Shown: positions 53,324 to 63,251, numbered from the stretch's first letter. The stretch is 64,000 nt of DNA from Paenibacillus sp. FSL H8-0048 (GCF_038002825.1 NZ_JBBODF010000001.1:3782001-3846000); one strand, 5' to 3'. Numbers and translations: made by a program. Notes: generated by a model not told the origin, from the sequence alone.

Positions 53324-53445
53324 GACCTTTCCTCCCTTGAACAAATGATCTTGCGTATATTTGGCTAAAAGCGCCTGGGGCGGTCTGTTCCCTTCGCATC
53401 AGCGGAAACTGCTTCTCCTTCGGGTTAATAGGGTCACTGCGGGAA

Positions 53446-53550
53446 TTTTGGACTTCCGATCGCTGTTATGTTTGAATTTCTTGATTTGAACCGCTTAGCG
53501 GTGGAAATCCAAACATAAAGGCGAACGCTGACGCTTCTACAGTTCCAAAA
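53446..53550 (-). repeat. 105-bp covarying palindromic element, copy 2 (purB-purC gap)
   Basis: Same length and flanks as copy 1 (GGAACTGTAGAAGCG.. and CAGCG..CGGAAGTCCAAAA on the minus strand), but the core stem is TTATGTTTGAATTTC (53466-53480) paired with 53503-53517, and the tip is ACCGC-TTA-GCGGT. One pair is G-U only if read from the minus strand, the direction of pur transcription. The outer flanks (GGGTTAA) are again inverted. The remainder of the 348-bp gap shows no gene. Confidence 0.85.
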
Positions 53551-53692
53551 TCCCTCTCCGTTCCTCCTTTAACCCTAATATCTAAATCACATCCACTGTC
53601 GCATACGCTCCAGACCAACGTCTCTTCCCGCACCGCTCCGCCCAACTCTTCTCCAGTTCATCCCTTCACCACTGACTTACCTTTTTTATAAA

Positions 53693-54988
53693 TCAGATCA
53701 GCTCCAGCTTACGGAAGATAGTGTCCACATGCTTGAGATGCCAGGAAGGATTGAACGCATCCTCGATCTCCTCCGCGCTAAGCACGGCAGTGATTTCCGG
53801 GGTGGCTTCCACGATGTCACGGAACTGGGTCTGCTCCTCCCAAGCCTGCATCGCGCGCGGCTGCACGGTGTCGTACGCCTGCTCGCGGCTGAAGCCCTTG
53901 TCGATCAGCTTGGTCAGGATGCGGCCGGAGAACGGAACGCCGAAGGTGCGGTTCATGTTGCGCTTCATATTCTCAGGGAATACAGTCAGGTTCTTCACGA
54001 TGTTGCCGAAGCGGTTCAGCATATAGTTCAGCAGCATGGTCGCATCCGGCAGGATGATCCGCTCTACGGAGGAATGCGAGATATCGCGTTCATGCCACAA
54101 CGGCACGTTCTCGTAAGCTGTCATCATATGGCCACGGATTACACGTGACAGACCGGAGATGTTCTCGCAGCCGATCGGGTTGCGCTTGTGCGGCATAGCA
54201 GACGAGCCCTTTTGACCCTTGGCAAAAGCCTCCTCGACCTCGCGGATCTCACTCTTCTGCAAAGCGCGGATCTCGGTAGCGAACTTGTCGAGGGAAGTAG
54301 CAACCAGTGCCAGCGCCGCCATGTACTCTGCGTGACGGTCACGCTGCAGGGTCTGCGTGGAGATTGGTGCGGGGCTGGTGCCCAGCTTGCGGCAGACGAA
54401 TTCTTCCACGAACGGGTCGATGTTGGCATAGGTGCCGACGGCCCCGGAGATTTTGCCGAATTGTACGCCGTTCGCGGCATGACGGAAGCGCTCCAGGTTC
54501 CGCTTCATTTCCTCATACCACAGTGCCATCTTCAGCCCGAATGTCGTAGGCTCTGCATGTACGCCATGGGTACGGCCCATCATCGGGGTATCCTTGTAGG
54601 CGATAGCTTTGTCTTTTAGAATCTCAATGAACCGGATGATATCCTGCTCCAGAATCTCGTTGGCCTGACGCAGCAGGTAACCGAGCGCCGTGTCGACCAC
54701 ATCTGTCGAGGTTAGTCCGTAATGCACCCATTTGCGCTCTGCGCCAAGGCTCTCAGATACCGCACGGGTAAAAGCAATCACATCATGGCGTGTTTCCAGC
54801 TCAATCTCATCGATCCGCGCGATATCGAATTTGGCATCCTTGCGCAGCTTCGCGGCATCTTCATGCGGGATGACTCCCAGCTCGGCCCATGCCTCACAGG
54901 CGCAAATCTCAACTTCCAGCCACGCGTTGAATTTATTCTCTTCGGTCCAAATGGCCCGCATCTCAGGTCTGCTGTAACGTTCAATCAT
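53693..54988 (-). CDS. purB: Adenylosuccinate lyase
   Basis: The product has 431 residues, fumarase/aspartase superfamily. It keeps the flexible signature loop [20 protein letters not shown] with the catalytic serine, [14 protein letters not shown] and [11 protein letters not shown]. It acts twice in the pathway, on SAICAR and adenylosuccinate. It begins 6 bp after purK. Confidence 0.95.
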   Translation of the reverse strand: MIERYSRPEMRAIWTEENKFNAWLEVEICACEAWAELGVIPHEDAAKLRKDAKFDIARIDEIELETRHDVIAFTRAVSESLGAERKWVHYGLTSTDVVDTALGYLLRQANEILEQDIIRFIEILKDKAIAYKDTPMMGRTHGVHAEPTTFGLKMALWYEEMKRNLERFRHAANGVQFGKISGAVGTYANIDPFVEEFVCRKLGTSPAPISTQTLQRDRHAEYMAALALVATSLDKFATEIRALQKSEIREVEEAFAKGQKGSSAMPHKRNPIGCENISGLSRVIRGHMMTAYENVPLWHERDISHSSVERIILPDATMLLNYMLNRFGNIVKNLTVFPENMKRNMNRTFGVPFSGRILTKLIDKGFSREQAYDTVQPRAMQAWEEQTQFRDIVEATPEITAVLSAEEIEDAFNPSWHLKHVDTIFRKLELI

Positions 54989-54994
54989 AGCTTG

Positions 54995-56362
54995 TCAGTT
55001 CCTCCAAAGGTTAGTTTGCTCTACCCAGGACAAGCCGTCGCCGGTATCCTTGCAGAGCAGGTTGATATGGCCCATTTTGCGGCCGGTTTTGCTCTCGGTC
55101 TTACCATATATATGAAGCTTGGGTGATACTCCAAGCCTGTCCGCTTCCTCATTCGCACGGCAGGCTGCCTGAACGGCTCCCTCCAGATGCTGGCCGAGTA
55201 CATTCACCATCACCACAGGAGTAAGCAGCGAGGTAGCGCCCAGCGGCAGATTGCAGATGGCCCGCACATGCTGCTCGAACTGCGAGGTCACGCAGGCATC
55301 CATCGTGTAATGACCGGAGTTATGCGGACGCGGCGCCAGCTCGTTGACGAACAGCTCTCCATCCTCTGTCACGAACATCTCTACCGCCAGCAGCCCGACC
55401 GCCTCCATGCCGGAGACAATCCGCTCGGCCAGCTCACAGGCCCGCTGTTGAATCTCCTCCGGCACCCGTGCAGGCACAATCGAGAGATGCAGGATATTAT
55501 CCACATGAATGTTCTCGGCAGGCGGGAAGCTCTTGACCTCCCCCGAGGCGCTCCGGGCGGCGATGACCGAAATCTCACATTTGAAAGTGATGAATTTCTC
55601 CAGCACCAGCTCCGGCGCGTCCACCTGTGCGGCCCCGTCAGCCTGAGCCGATGCCCCCGGCGCGACCTGCCGAAACGCTGCCGCCAGCTCTTCCGGTCTG
55701 CGGATGACGGCTTGTCCCTTGCCGTCGTACCCCCCTGTGGCGGTCTTCAGCACACAGGGCAAGCCCAGGTCTTTAGCCGCGGCTTCCAGCTCCGCCAGGC
55801 TGCCCACCTTGCGGTACGGGGCAACGGGTACGCCCGCCGCCTCGACCGCCGCCTTCTCGCGCAGCCGGTGCTGCGTCGTATACAGCAGCGCGCTGCCCTG
55901 CGGCACGTACGATTCCTCCGTCAGCAGCGCGGCTACGCCAGCGTCCACGTTCTCGAATTCGTACGTGATGACGTCGGAGCGCCGCGCCAGCTCGCGCGCG
56001 GCGTCCCGGTCGTTATACGCCGCTGTGATCTGCGGCGTAATCTGCCCGCAGGGCGCATCCTTTGCCGGGTCCAGCGCCACGAAGCGGTAGCCCATGGCGC
56101 TCCCGGACAGCGCCATCATGCGCCCCAGCTGCCCGCCGCCGAGCACGCCGATCGTAGCACCGGGCAGCAGCGTCAGTGGCGGCTGCACCCCGGTCTCTTC
56201 CCGCTCCGGCTCGGCTCCGGCAGCTATTGCTCTGCCTTCAGCCTTTACCGCACGCTCTGCCCCGAAGCCTTCCGCTCCGCCTTGAGCCTTCATCCCCCGC
56301 TCCGCCTTAGCCTGCTCCGCGCCACCCTCCAGCCGTCCGGCCCTCAGCTCCTCCAGGCTCAT
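54995..56362 (-). CDS. purK: N5-CAIR synthetase with an unusual N-terminal extension
   Basis: The product has 455 residues if started at the ATG that overlaps the purE stop (ATGA). The ATP-grasp body begins at about residue 67 with [19 protein letters not shown], the normal PurK start, and has the [10 protein letters not shown] loop and [14 protein letters not shown]. The first 65 residues are Ala/Glu/Gly/Arg-rich repeats ([19 protein letters not shown]..) absent from typical PurK proteins. An internal start is possible, but no good ribosome binding site precedes LLPG. The enzyme carboxylates AIR for PurE. Confidence 0.9.
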   Translation of the reverse strand: MSLEELRAGRLEGGAEQAKAERGMKAQGGAEGFGAERAVKAEGRAIAAGAEPEREETGVQPPLTLLPGATIGVLGGGQLGRMMALSGSAMGYRFVALDPAKDAPCGQITPQITAAYNDRDAARELARRSDVITYEFENVDAGVAALLTEESYVPQGSALLYTTQHRLREKAAVEAAGVPVAPYRKVGSLAELEAAAKDLGLPCVLKTATGGYDGKGQAVIRRPEELAAAFRQVAPGASAQADGAAQVDAPELVLEKFITFKCEISVIAARSASGEVKSFPPAENIHVDNILHLSIVPARVPEEIQQRACELAERIVSGMEAVGLLAVEMFVTEDGELFVNELAPRPHNSGHYTMDACVTSQFEQHVRAICNLPLGATSLLTPVVMVNVLGQHLEGAVQAACRANEEADRLGVSPKLHIYGKTESKTGRKMGHINLLCKDTGDGLSWVEQTNLWRN

Positions 56363-56844
56363 AGACTCTCGCTGCTTTCCAGCACCTCTTGCTGAGTCGC
56401 CTCGCGCCGCAGCTGCACACGCTGCGCCACCTCCGGCTCGAAGGCGCCGATGATCTGCGCTGCCAGCAGCGCCGCATTGATAGCTCCGGCGCGGCCGATG
56501 GCTACTGTCGCTACAGGAATGCCCGCAGGCATCTGCACAATCGACAGCAGCGAGTCCATGCCGTTCAAGGCCTTCGACTGCACAGGTACACCGATGACCG
56601 GCAGCATGGTCTTCGCAGCCACCATACCCGGCAGATGCGCCGCACCGCCCGCTCCAGCGATGATGACCCGCAGGCCGCGCTCCGCCGCCTCCTCGGCATA
56701 ACGGAACATCAGATCCGGTGTGCGGTGTGCAGAGACAACCTTTTTCTCATAAGCTATATCCAGCTCCTCCAGCACTTCACAGGTATGCTGCATCGTTTCA
56801 TAGTCCGATTTGCTGCCCATAATGACACCTACTTGCACAGACAT
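56359..56844 (-). CDS. purE: N5-CAIR mutase (class I PurE)
   Basis: The product has 161 residues: [37 protein letters not shown] and [17 protein letters not shown] give the active site of class I PurE. First gene of the operon, preceded by the riboswitch-terminator leader of about 330 bp. Confidence 0.95.
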   Translation of the reverse strand: MSVQVGVIMGSKSDYETMQHTCEVLEELDIAYEKKVVSAHRTPDLMFRYAEEAAERGLRVIIAGAGGAAHLPGMVAAKTMLPVIGVPVQSKALNGMDSLLSIVQMPAGIPVATVAIGRAGAINAALLAAQIIGAFEPEVAQRVQLRREATQQEVLESSESL

Positions 56845-56929
56845 CGTTCACCCAGCCTTCCATTTCCGTTATAGAGATTTCTCTGATTTCATTGTGTCCC
56901 GTTTCCTGCCAATTCCCGCATGAACCGTG

Positions 56930-56979
56930 AAAAATAGCCCGGACTCCAGACGCATTCTGCTGCGGGTGGACCCGGACTA
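56930..56979 (-). terminator. Riboswitch-controlled terminator ahead of purE
   Basis: On the minus strand TAGTCCGGG-TCCA pairs with TGGA-GTCCGGGCTA (one bulge, G-U pairs) and is followed by TTTTT. It lies about 85 bp before purE and 125 bp after the aptamer, so it is the probable expression platform. Confidence 0.75.
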
Positions 56980-57104
56980 CTAAGGAATCAGGTGATAACC
57001 GCCCGGCAGCCGCACTCTCCCCGTCCTAACAGGCAGGAGAATACAGGAACACCGCCCCGGGCTGCGGGGAGGCTACCCTGCTGTCGTTCCAGTTATCCTA
57101 TTTC

Positions 57105-57171
57105 CTCGTAGTCCGGCAATTTACGGTTACCGGGTAGAAACTTCCGGGCCCTATCCCCGGTTTTATACGAG
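57105..57171 (-). ncRNA. Guanine-class purine riboswitch aptamer
   Basis: Read on the minus strand, CTCGTA starts helix P1 and pairs with TACGAG at the end. P2 is CCGGGGATAGGGCCCGG, the conserved junction GTTTCTACC follows, then P3 and the 3' junction GGACTACGAG. The C in the ACTACG core is the base that pairs with guanine or hypoxanthine (U in adenine aptamers). It starts about 10 nt after the predicted transcription start and controls the terminator ahead of purE. Confidence 0.93.
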
Positions 57172-57186
57172 CTCTTCATAGATTCA

Positions 57187-57262
57187 GTTTAACAACGCCC
57201 TACACATCATGTCAACTTAAACACGAACATTGTCATATCAGACTTGTAAATTGTTCGCTTTT
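57187..57262 (-). promoter_or_regulatory. Promoter and PurBox pair of the purine operon
   Basis: On the minus strand a -35 TTGACA (57210-57215) and -10 TTAAAC (57187-57192) are separated by 17 bp. Upstream lie two inverted PurBoxes: ACACGAACATT (57221-57231) and, on the other strand, AGCGAACAATT (57249-57259), 17 bp apart, the arrangement bound by B. subtilis PurR. PRPP-sensitive PurR repression and guanine-sensing attenuation therefore both act here. Confidence 0.87.
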
Positions 57263-57310
57263 GGGCATAAATGAAAATCTTATTCCCGCTAATCTGCCCA
57301 TTTACGTACT

Positions 57311-57338
57311 AAAAAAAGGGGAACGCCACAGCGTTCCT
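57311..57338 (-). terminator. Terminator after uspA-like gene
   Basis: On the minus strand GGAACGC pairs with GCGTTCC around TGTG, followed by CC and seven T. Confidence 0.85.
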
Positions 57339-57353
57339 CTACTAGAGCTTCTA

Positions 57354-57788
57354 TTATTTAACAACCAGCACCGGAATGCGCGCGCTTTGCACCACATTAT
57401 GGCTGACGCTGCCCAGAACGAACTCCCGGATACCGCCCAGCCCCCGGCTGCCGATTACGATCACATCTGCACCCTGCTCCTTGGCATAATTCAGAATAAT
57501 TTCCGCAGGCGATCCCTGCAGCAATTCTACCGTAGCATTCAGACCTTCGGCATCCAGGCGGCTTTTCACTTCATCCGTTGTCTGGACCGCGAGGTCATAA
57601 TAATCCTTGTTCACCGATGCCGGCAGAGGCGCGAGAGCTTCCCCGATGAAGAACCGCGGGAATTCAAATGCGTGTACGACGTACAGGGAGGACCCTGGAG
57701 TTACCTTAGCCAGCTCGATCGCCCGTTCCAGAGCCTGATTCGAAGCCTTTGAACCGTCATAGGCAAGCACAATTTTAGAGAATAACAT
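57354..57788 (-). CDS. Universal stress protein (UspA family)
   Basis: The product has 144 residues from ATG 57788 (MLFSKIVLAYDGSKASNQAL), after AGAGGTGG. The ATP-binding motif GxxGx9G(S/T) is present as GSRGLGGIREFVLGSVS. A single cytoplasmic Usp domain, monocistronic and with its own terminator. Confidence 0.93.
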   Translation of the reverse strand: MLFSKIVLAYDGSKASNQALERAIELAKVTPGSSLYVVHAFEFPRFFIGEALAPLPASVNKDYYDLAVQTTDEVKSRLDAEGLNATVELLQGSPAEIILNYAKEQGADVIVIGSRGLGGIREFVLGSVSHNVVQSARIPVLVVK

Positions 57789-57838
57789 ATACGCCACCTC
57801 TTTCTGTTATTTACATCATTACCAAGCCCTCAAGCGGC

Positions 57839-58102
57839 TTACCTCAAAAAATACCCATACAGCAGCATATTCAGCAGCAGCAGTAGCGGAATTCCGAGTC
57901 TGAAGGAAGTATGCCTCGTCTTGTGGCGCTTGCGGTACATGGCAATCAGCACACCCAGCGCACCGCCCATGAACGCCAGCAGAAACAATGTTTTCTCCGG
58001 CACCCGATCCCGTCTTTTCCGGGCCTTGTTCTTGTCTTCCGACATCACTACATACCCGATAATGTTGATCAGCGCGAACCACAGCAATACCGCCTTGACC
58101 AT
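57839..58102 (-). CDS. DUF1294-family small membrane protein
   Basis: The product has 87 residues. The start at 58102 (MVKAVLLWFALINIIGYVVM) follows GGAGGAGGGGCC. Three hydrophobic segments surround the family pattern DKNKARKRRDRVPEKTLFLLAFMGGALGVLIAMYRKRHKTRH. Function unknown; the family is widespread. Confidence 0.88.
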   Translation of the reverse strand: MVKAVLLWFALINIIGYVVMSEDKNKARKRRDRVPEKTLFLLAFMGGALGVLIAMYRKRHKTRHTSFRLGIPLLLLLNMLLYGYFLR

Positions 58103-58181
58103 CCTTCCGGCCCCTCCTCCTGGCATCCTACCTTGCTCTCTATTATATTACCCTTTCCGGCAAAAAACCAATAACCTCACA

Positions 58182-59429
58182 TCACCGGCCCTGCAGCTCC
58201 CGCTCTTTCTTGCTCCGCCCGCCTGCGGCTCCGGCCTCTCTGATCCAGAACCAGGACAGCACTGCCGCCAGCACCGCTGCAATGGCTCCCAGCCAGAAGC
58301 CTCCTCGCAGACCGTACGCCGCACTCATCCATCCCGCTACAAAAGGACCGCCCGACATACCGATCGCATACACCGCCTGATAGAACCCCATCGCTGTCGC
58401 CCGCTTAAACGGAGCTACCCCGGAGACGGATTTCCCCAGCAGCAGCGGGAAGATCAGGCCTTGCATGAACCCGTTCCCAATCTGTGTTACACATAACGCC
58501 GCGAGCGTAGGCATCGAGGGAATGAGCAGCGTGAACACCGCACTTCCGGCAAAACCCAGCATCAGTGTCCCCCGGTCCCCCAGCCACCGGCCGAACAGCC
58601 GCGCACCATAGAGGGTCGCTATCGCATGTGGCAGCATAAAAGCCAGCGTCAGCCAGCCGAGGCTCCCCTTGCTCGCGCCAATATAGAGCGCCTGATTCGG
58701 CGTGTAGCCGAACATCGTAATGAACAGCACACAATGGGCCAGCACCGATAACAGCGATACTTTTACCAGCAGCGGTTCCTTCACGACACCGGCCAGATCC
58801 TTGAGCTTAATCGCTGTGCGCTTCTCCAGCTGTTGCTCCGGCAGACGGACGACCAGCAGCATCGCAGCCACCGCCACGATTCCTCCGATGATGAACGGGG
58901 TATTCCAGCCGAAGTGATCAACGATATAACCGCTGATCATCATACTGGTCAATTGGGCAATCACCGTGGTGAACTGGAGCATCCCCATAGCCCTGCCCGC
59001 CTCCTCTTTCGGAAAATACCCCGCGAACATCACCGAGTACACCACCCACGCCGATGCCGCTATCCCCGAGACCGCCCGCGCCGCCAGCGCCCAGCCCGGA
59101 TGGGCCCCTGCCAGGAACAGCAGACAGCTCGCTCCGCTCGCGATCAGCCCCAGATAGATGAACGGCCGCCGCCGGTTAAGCACATCTGAACCCATTCCTA
59201 TCGGCAGCCGGAAGAGAATCTGCATCAGGCCGTAGATTCCCAGCACCGCTCCCACCATGACATAAGAAGCCCCCAGATGCTCCACATACGGCGAGAGCAC
59301 CGGAACATAGATATACGAAGAGAACCAGAACATAAAGACTATTACCAGAAAATACAACCGGCTGCTCCCCTTCTTACCCGGGGCCTCTGCCGCCTTCACC
59401 ACATTCGCTAAACCTTCAGCCGCTGCCAC
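58182..59429 (-). CDS. MFS transporter
   Basis: The product has 415 residues and twelve predicted membrane helices. Motif A-like loop GMGSDVLNRRRPFIYLG follows helix 2, and a central loop (EQQLEKRTAIKLKDL) splits two six-helix halves. A GTG start at 59429 is used; the ribosome binding site GGTGGAG is close. The substrate cannot be told; the layout resembles drug/sugar efflux carriers. Confidence 0.87.
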   Translation of the reverse strand: MAAAEGLANVVKAAEAPGKKGSSRLYFLVIVFMFWFSSYIYVPVLSPYVEHLGASYVMVGAVLGIYGLMQILFRLPIGMGSDVLNRRRPFIYLGLIASGASCLLFLAGAHPGWALAARAVSGIAASAWVVYSVMFAGYFPKEEAGRAMGMLQFTTVIAQLTSMMISGYIVDHFGWNTPFIIGGIVAVAAMLLVVRLPEQQLEKRTAIKLKDLAGVVKEPLLVKVSLLSVLAHCVLFITMFGYTPNQALYIGASKGSLGWLTLAFMLPHAIATLYGARLFGRWLGDRGTLMLGFAGSAVFTLLIPSMPTLAALCVTQIGNGFMQGLIFPLLLGKSVSGVAPFKRATAMGFYQAVYAIGMSGGPFVAGWMSAAYGLRGGFWLGAIAAVLAAVLSWFWIREAGAAGGRSKKERELQGR

Positions 59430-59576
59430 TTCTCCACCTGCCCCACTCTATTTATCGAAACCCTGAAGCCTGATCCCTTTTCAATCTTTGTAAGTAAAGC
59501 ATATCTACCGTCCCTTGAACAGCCCTGAAGCCGCAACAAGACCACCGGTACATCCCGGCAGTCTTATTCCTTAAGC

Positions 59577-61715
59577 CTATTCGCCCTTCTGTTTCGCTTC
59601 CATCGCAGCCTTCAGCAGATCGCCAAGATTGTTGCCGGCACTTTCCGTCTTGCTGTACTGCTGAACCAGCTTCTGCTGCTCGCGTTTATTGATATGCTTA
59701 TGGTCCTTATCCATCGTCTCTGTAATGCCGCAGCCGAGGCACTGCACATACTTTCCGGCCTTGCCTTCCTTCATCTCCATCTTCTTATGGCACTGCGGAC
59801 AGCGGCGGTTCGACAACTGCTTCTCGCCCGCCCGGGTATAGCCGCAGTCCTCCTTCGGACAGACCAGCAGCTTGCCGCGTTTGGTCTTCTTTTCTAACAT
59901 CCTTGTTCCACACTCCGGACAATGACTGTTAGAGACATTATGCGGCTTGTATTCCGCCCCGCTGTTCTTCACCCCGGACACCAGCTCTTGTGCCATACTG
60001 CGGATACCCTGCAAAAAAGGCTCCGGGCGCCCTTGCCCGCGCGCAATTCTCTCCAGCTCCGCTTCCCAGCGTGCCGTCAGCTCCGGTGTACGCAGCTGCC
60101 CCGAGACCAGCTCAATCAATTGCTTGCCCTTGCCGGTTGGGTGCAGCAGATTGCCCTGCCGTTCAATCGTATCCGAGCTGACCAGCTTCTCAATGATATC
60201 CGCACGTGTGGCCGGTGTCCCCAGCCCATGCTTCTCCATTTGCGTCAGCAGCGTGGCTTCGTTATAACGCTTCGGCGGCTGTGTCCGTCCCGGCTTGATG
60301 ATGCAGCGCGCAAGCTTCACGCTATCGCCTTCCCGCAGCTCCGGCAGCTTCACACTTCCTGCTGCGGGCTCATCCCCCGCATTCTCCTCGTCGTCATCCA
60401 GGCTCATATCCCCGCCGTATACCTCACGCCAGCCTGCATCCTTGATGGTAGTTCCCTTCACATAGAAGCCTTCACCGTCCACGGTTACCGTCACAGCTAC
60501 GGCGTCATAACGGGCCGGAGGATAGAACAGGCTAATGAACCGCCGGACGATCAGATCGTAGAGCTTCCGCTCTTCCGCACTCAGCAGATTGAGCAGCACT
60601 GTCTGCTCTGTCGGAATAATCGCATGGTGATCGCTGACCTTGCTGTCATCGACAATCCGCTTCGTCATCGGCAGCGGCTTCCGCAGCAGCGGTCTGGCAA
60701 GGGCTGCATACGGCCCGACAGCCACGCTGTCGAGTCTTTCTTTTAATGTACCCGTCATATCAGCGGTCAGATAACGGCTGTCTGTACGCGGATAAGTGAC
60801 CAACTTATGCTGCTCATACAGCTTCTGAAGCACACTTGAGGTTTGCTTGGCCGAGAAGCCGAATTTGCGGTTGGCATCACGCTGCAGCTCTGTCAGATCG
60901 TACGCCAGCGGATGCGGCTCGCTTTTCTCACTCTTCTGTACCTTGGTGATTTGTCCGCTGCGGCCAGTAAGCTTATCCTTGAGAACCCCCGTCTTTTCCC
61001 TGTCAAAAATCCGCCCATCTCCGCCCTGCGCCCGCCAGCCCGCCTGGAAGCTCCCGAAATCCGCAGTCAGCAGGTCATATTCCTGGGAACGGAAGCCGGT
61101 AATCTCATTCTCCCGGTCCATAATCATGCCCAGGGTAGGTGTCTGCACACGCCCCGCAGAGAGCGGCGCGCCGAACTTGCAGGTTAAGGCCCGCGTCACA
61201 TTCAGCCCGATCATCCAATCCGCCTCAGCACGGCAGCGTGCAGACTCATACAGCCGGTCGAAATCCCGTCCAGGCCGCAGCGAAGCGAAGCCTTCTTTAA
61301 TGGCCTTATCCGTCTGCGAAGAGATCCACAGCCGCCGGAACGGCTTTTTCCAGCCTGCCATATTCATAATCCAGCGGGCCAGCAGCTCACCCTCACGCGC
61401 CGCATCCGTTGCTACGATCAGCTCCTCAATATCCTGCCGCTTCATCAGCTGCTGCACAGCCTTATATTGCTGGCTGGTCTCACGCAGCACCTTAAGCTTG
61501 GCCTTCTCGGGCAGAATCGGCAGATCCTCCAGCGCCCACGTTGCATATTTATTGTTATAGTCCTCAGGCTCAGCTAGGCCAACCAGATGCCCCAGCGCCC
61601 AGGTCACCACATATTTCGGACCTTCCATATAACTCTTCTGTTTATTTCCACAGCCCAGCACCCGCGCAATCTCACGGGCCACCGACGGCTTTTCAGCCAA
61701 TACCAATACCTTCAT
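59577..61715 (-). CDS. topB: DNA topoisomerase III
   Basis: The product has 712 residues. The TOPRIM domain starts with VLVLAEKPSVAREIARVLG and has DAAREGELLARWIM. The catalytic tyrosine lies in LVTYPRTDSRYL. SAGRVQTPTLGMI and the toroid follow, and the C-terminus carries zinc-ribbon motifs CPECGTRMLEKK..CPKEDCGY and CPQCHKKMEMKEG..CLGCG. A type IA enzyme relaxing and decatenating DNA. Length equals B. subtilis TopB. Confidence 0.94.
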   Translation of the reverse strand: MKVLVLAEKPSVAREIARVLGCGNKQKSYMEGPKYVVTWALGHLVGLAEPEDYNNKYATWALEDLPILPEKAKLKVLRETSQQYKAVQQLMKRQDIEELIVATDAAREGELLARWIMNMAGWKKPFRRLWISSQTDKAIKEGFASLRPGRDFDRLYESARCRAEADWMIGLNVTRALTCKFGAPLSAGRVQTPTLGMIMDRENEITGFRSQEYDLLTADFGSFQAGWRAQGGDGRIFDREKTGVLKDKLTGRSGQITKVQKSEKSEPHPLAYDLTELQRDANRKFGFSAKQTSSVLQKLYEQHKLVTYPRTDSRYLTADMTGTLKERLDSVAVGPYAALARPLLRKPLPMTKRIVDDSKVSDHHAIIPTEQTVLLNLLSAEERKLYDLIVRRFISLFYPPARYDAVAVTVTVDGEGFYVKGTTIKDAGWREVYGGDMSLDDDEENAGDEPAAGSVKLPELREGDSVKLARCIIKPGRTQPPKRYNEATLLTQMEKHGLGTPATRADIIEKLVSSDTIERQGNLLHPTGKGKQLIELVSGQLRTPELTARWEAELERIARGQGRPEPFLQGIRSMAQELVSGVKNSGAEYKPHNVSNSHCPECGTRMLEKKTKRGKLLVCPKEDCGYTRAGEKQLSNRRCPQCHKKMEMKEGKAGKYVQCLGCGITETMDKDHKHINKREQQKLVQQYSKTESAGNNLGDLLKAAMEAKQKGE

Positions 61716-61845
61716 CGTCCAAACCCCTCCCTGTCATCAACAACCTATTATACCATGACATACAAGTCCGCAATTATCATCAGGCCGAATTCCCTTCACT
61801 TCCGGTAGACTAGAATCATCCCCCAGCCGAAAGGAGTCACAGCCA

Positions 61846-62289
61846 ATGCCCGCCTTAGAATCGTATAATATTATACCAGTAGGAGTAGTAACCGGAACAC
61901 AGCAGAACCTGCAACTTGAGATTAGACCCGAATACCGACCTGCCTTAAAGGGGTTAGATGCTTTCAGCCACTGCCAGATCCTGTGGTGGATTCATGAGTT
62001 TGCAGATGATAGCTTCCGGGGGACTACTCAGATCGAGCCTCCCTATGATGCTCCGGTAAGCGGTGTTTTTGCGACCCGGTCTCCGGTCCGCCCTAATCCG
62101 CTTGGACTCACGGTTGCCCGTATTCTATCCGTTGACCTAGATCAGGGAATTGTGGAGGTCAGCGGACTGGATGCCTATCCGGGAACGCCCGTGCTTGATA
62201 TCAAAGCTTATTTCCCGTCCACCGACCGTGTCTGTCAGGTTAGAGTGCCTGCATGGGCTGCCTCATGGGGAGAGTGGACTGTAGAGTAA
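61846..62289 (+). CDS. trmO: tRNA (N6-threonylcarbamoyladenosine37-N6)-methyltransferase TrmO
   Basis: The product has 147 residues. It has the TrmO/YaeB core: NIIPVGVV, GLDAFSHCQILWWIHEF and ATRSPVRPNPLGLTVARI with the RPNP-type SAM/tRNA-binding loop. It lacks the longer C-terminal domain of E. coli TrmO and is similar to short Gram-positive members. AAAGGAG precedes the ATG. It is 18 bp ahead of the AraC-type gene. Confidence 0.88.
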   Translation: MPALESYNIIPVGVVTGTQQNLQLEIRPEYRPALKGLDAFSHCQILWWIHEFADDSFRGTTQIEPPYDAPVSGVFATRSPVRPNPLGLTVARILSVDLDQGIVEVSGLDAYPGTPVLDIKAYFPSTDRVCQVRVPAWAASWGEWTVE

Positions 62290-62307
62290 GCTAGAGGAGA
62301 GGACTAC

Positions 62308-63213
62308 ATGAAGAACAGCCAGCTCATTCTACAGGCGATAGAATATATTGAATCGAAGCTGAAGCAGCCGCTGTCTGTTCTGGACCTCTCCAGAGAGACC
62401 GGTTATTCCCTGTTCCACTTCATCCGCCTGTTTCAAGGGGTTACCGGACTCACACCGGGCGACTATATAGCAAGACGGAGGATTTCCGAGGCGGCCAGGG
62501 ATATTCTAAGCAGACCCGGGCGGACTTGTCACGAGATCTCACTGGACTATGCTTATAATGATTACGAGACCTTCACCCGGGCCTTCAAAAGACTGCTGCA
62601 CACTACTCCCACCCATATCCGCCACAAGTCTAACCCGGACATCCCTCTGCTGCTCCATCCCTTGCAGCCGGCTGATTTACCGCATTGGTCAGACCAGAAG
62701 GGTGCCTCTCCTGACCTGATTGAGCTTGGGAAAATCAGACTTCAGGGGCCGTTCATTACCGTTACGCAAGATCAGTCGGTCATCGGATCAGCATGGGAGC
62801 AGCTGTTCCACAGCCTTTCTGCTATCCCGGACCGTAAGCTTCCAGAACAATATTACCAGGTAGGCTATTGGCCGGATAACTATGAGAATCAGGGAATCTC
62901 CTTCCACATTGCCTGTGAGTTGAACAGCCTAGCATCTGTACGTACCGGCACTACCGTTCAGTCCAGCTGCGAGCTCACAGGCACCAAATTAACAACTCAT
63001 ACTCTGCCGCCAGCACGTTATCTCAGATTTAAGCATACAGGGCCATCCGCAGAGGTTTCTGCCACCTACAAATATATCTATGGCGTTTTTCTGCCAAGAA
63101 CCGATTACCGCCTGAACCTCTCTTATGAATTTGAATACTACGGCCAAGATTATCTGGGCCCCCACCATCCGGACTCCGTAAGTGAAATCTACATCCCGTT
63201 AACATTGCTTTAA
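62308..63213 (+). CDS. AraC-family regulator with GyrI-like effector domain
   Basis: The product has 301 residues. Two helix-turn-helix motifs at the N-terminus (PLSVLDLSRETGYSLFHFIRLFQ and CHEISLDYAYNDYETFTRAFKR) are followed by a C-terminal small-molecule-binding domain of the GyrI/BmrR type (about 140-300). This order (HTH first) is that of SoxS/Rob-like proteins such as Rob. The ligand is unknown. Probably co-transcribed with trmO. Confidence 0.88.
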   Translation: MKNSQLILQAIEYIESKLKQPLSVLDLSRETGYSLFHFIRLFQGVTGLTPGDYIARRRISEAARDILSRPGRTCHEISLDYAYNDYETFTRAFKRLLHTTPTHIRHKSNPDIPLLLHPLQPADLPHWSDQKGASPDLIELGKIRLQGPFITVTQDQSVIGSAWEQLFHSLSAIPDRKLPEQYYQVGYWPDNYENQGISFHIACELNSLASVRTGTTVQSSCELTGTKLTTHTLPPARYLRFKHTGPSAEVSATYKYIYGVFLPRTDYRLNLSYEFEYYGQDYLGPHHPDSVSEIYIPLTLL

Positions 63214-63217
63214 TCGT

Positions 63218-63251
63218 CAAAAAGCCCGCATCTGCACAGCAGACGCGGACT
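63218..63251 (-). terminator. Terminator of the DUF5643-like gene
   Basis: On the minus strand AGTCCGCGTCTGC pairs with GCAGATGCGGGCT around TG(T), followed by five T. It sits in the convergent gap with the AraC-type gene. Confidence 0.85.

Noticed and set aside
55187..56395. Long open frame of 402 codons on the plus strand opposite purK
   Set aside because: It is the shadow of GC-rich purK codon use; no ribosome binding site, no recognisable domain, and purK on the other strand is certain.
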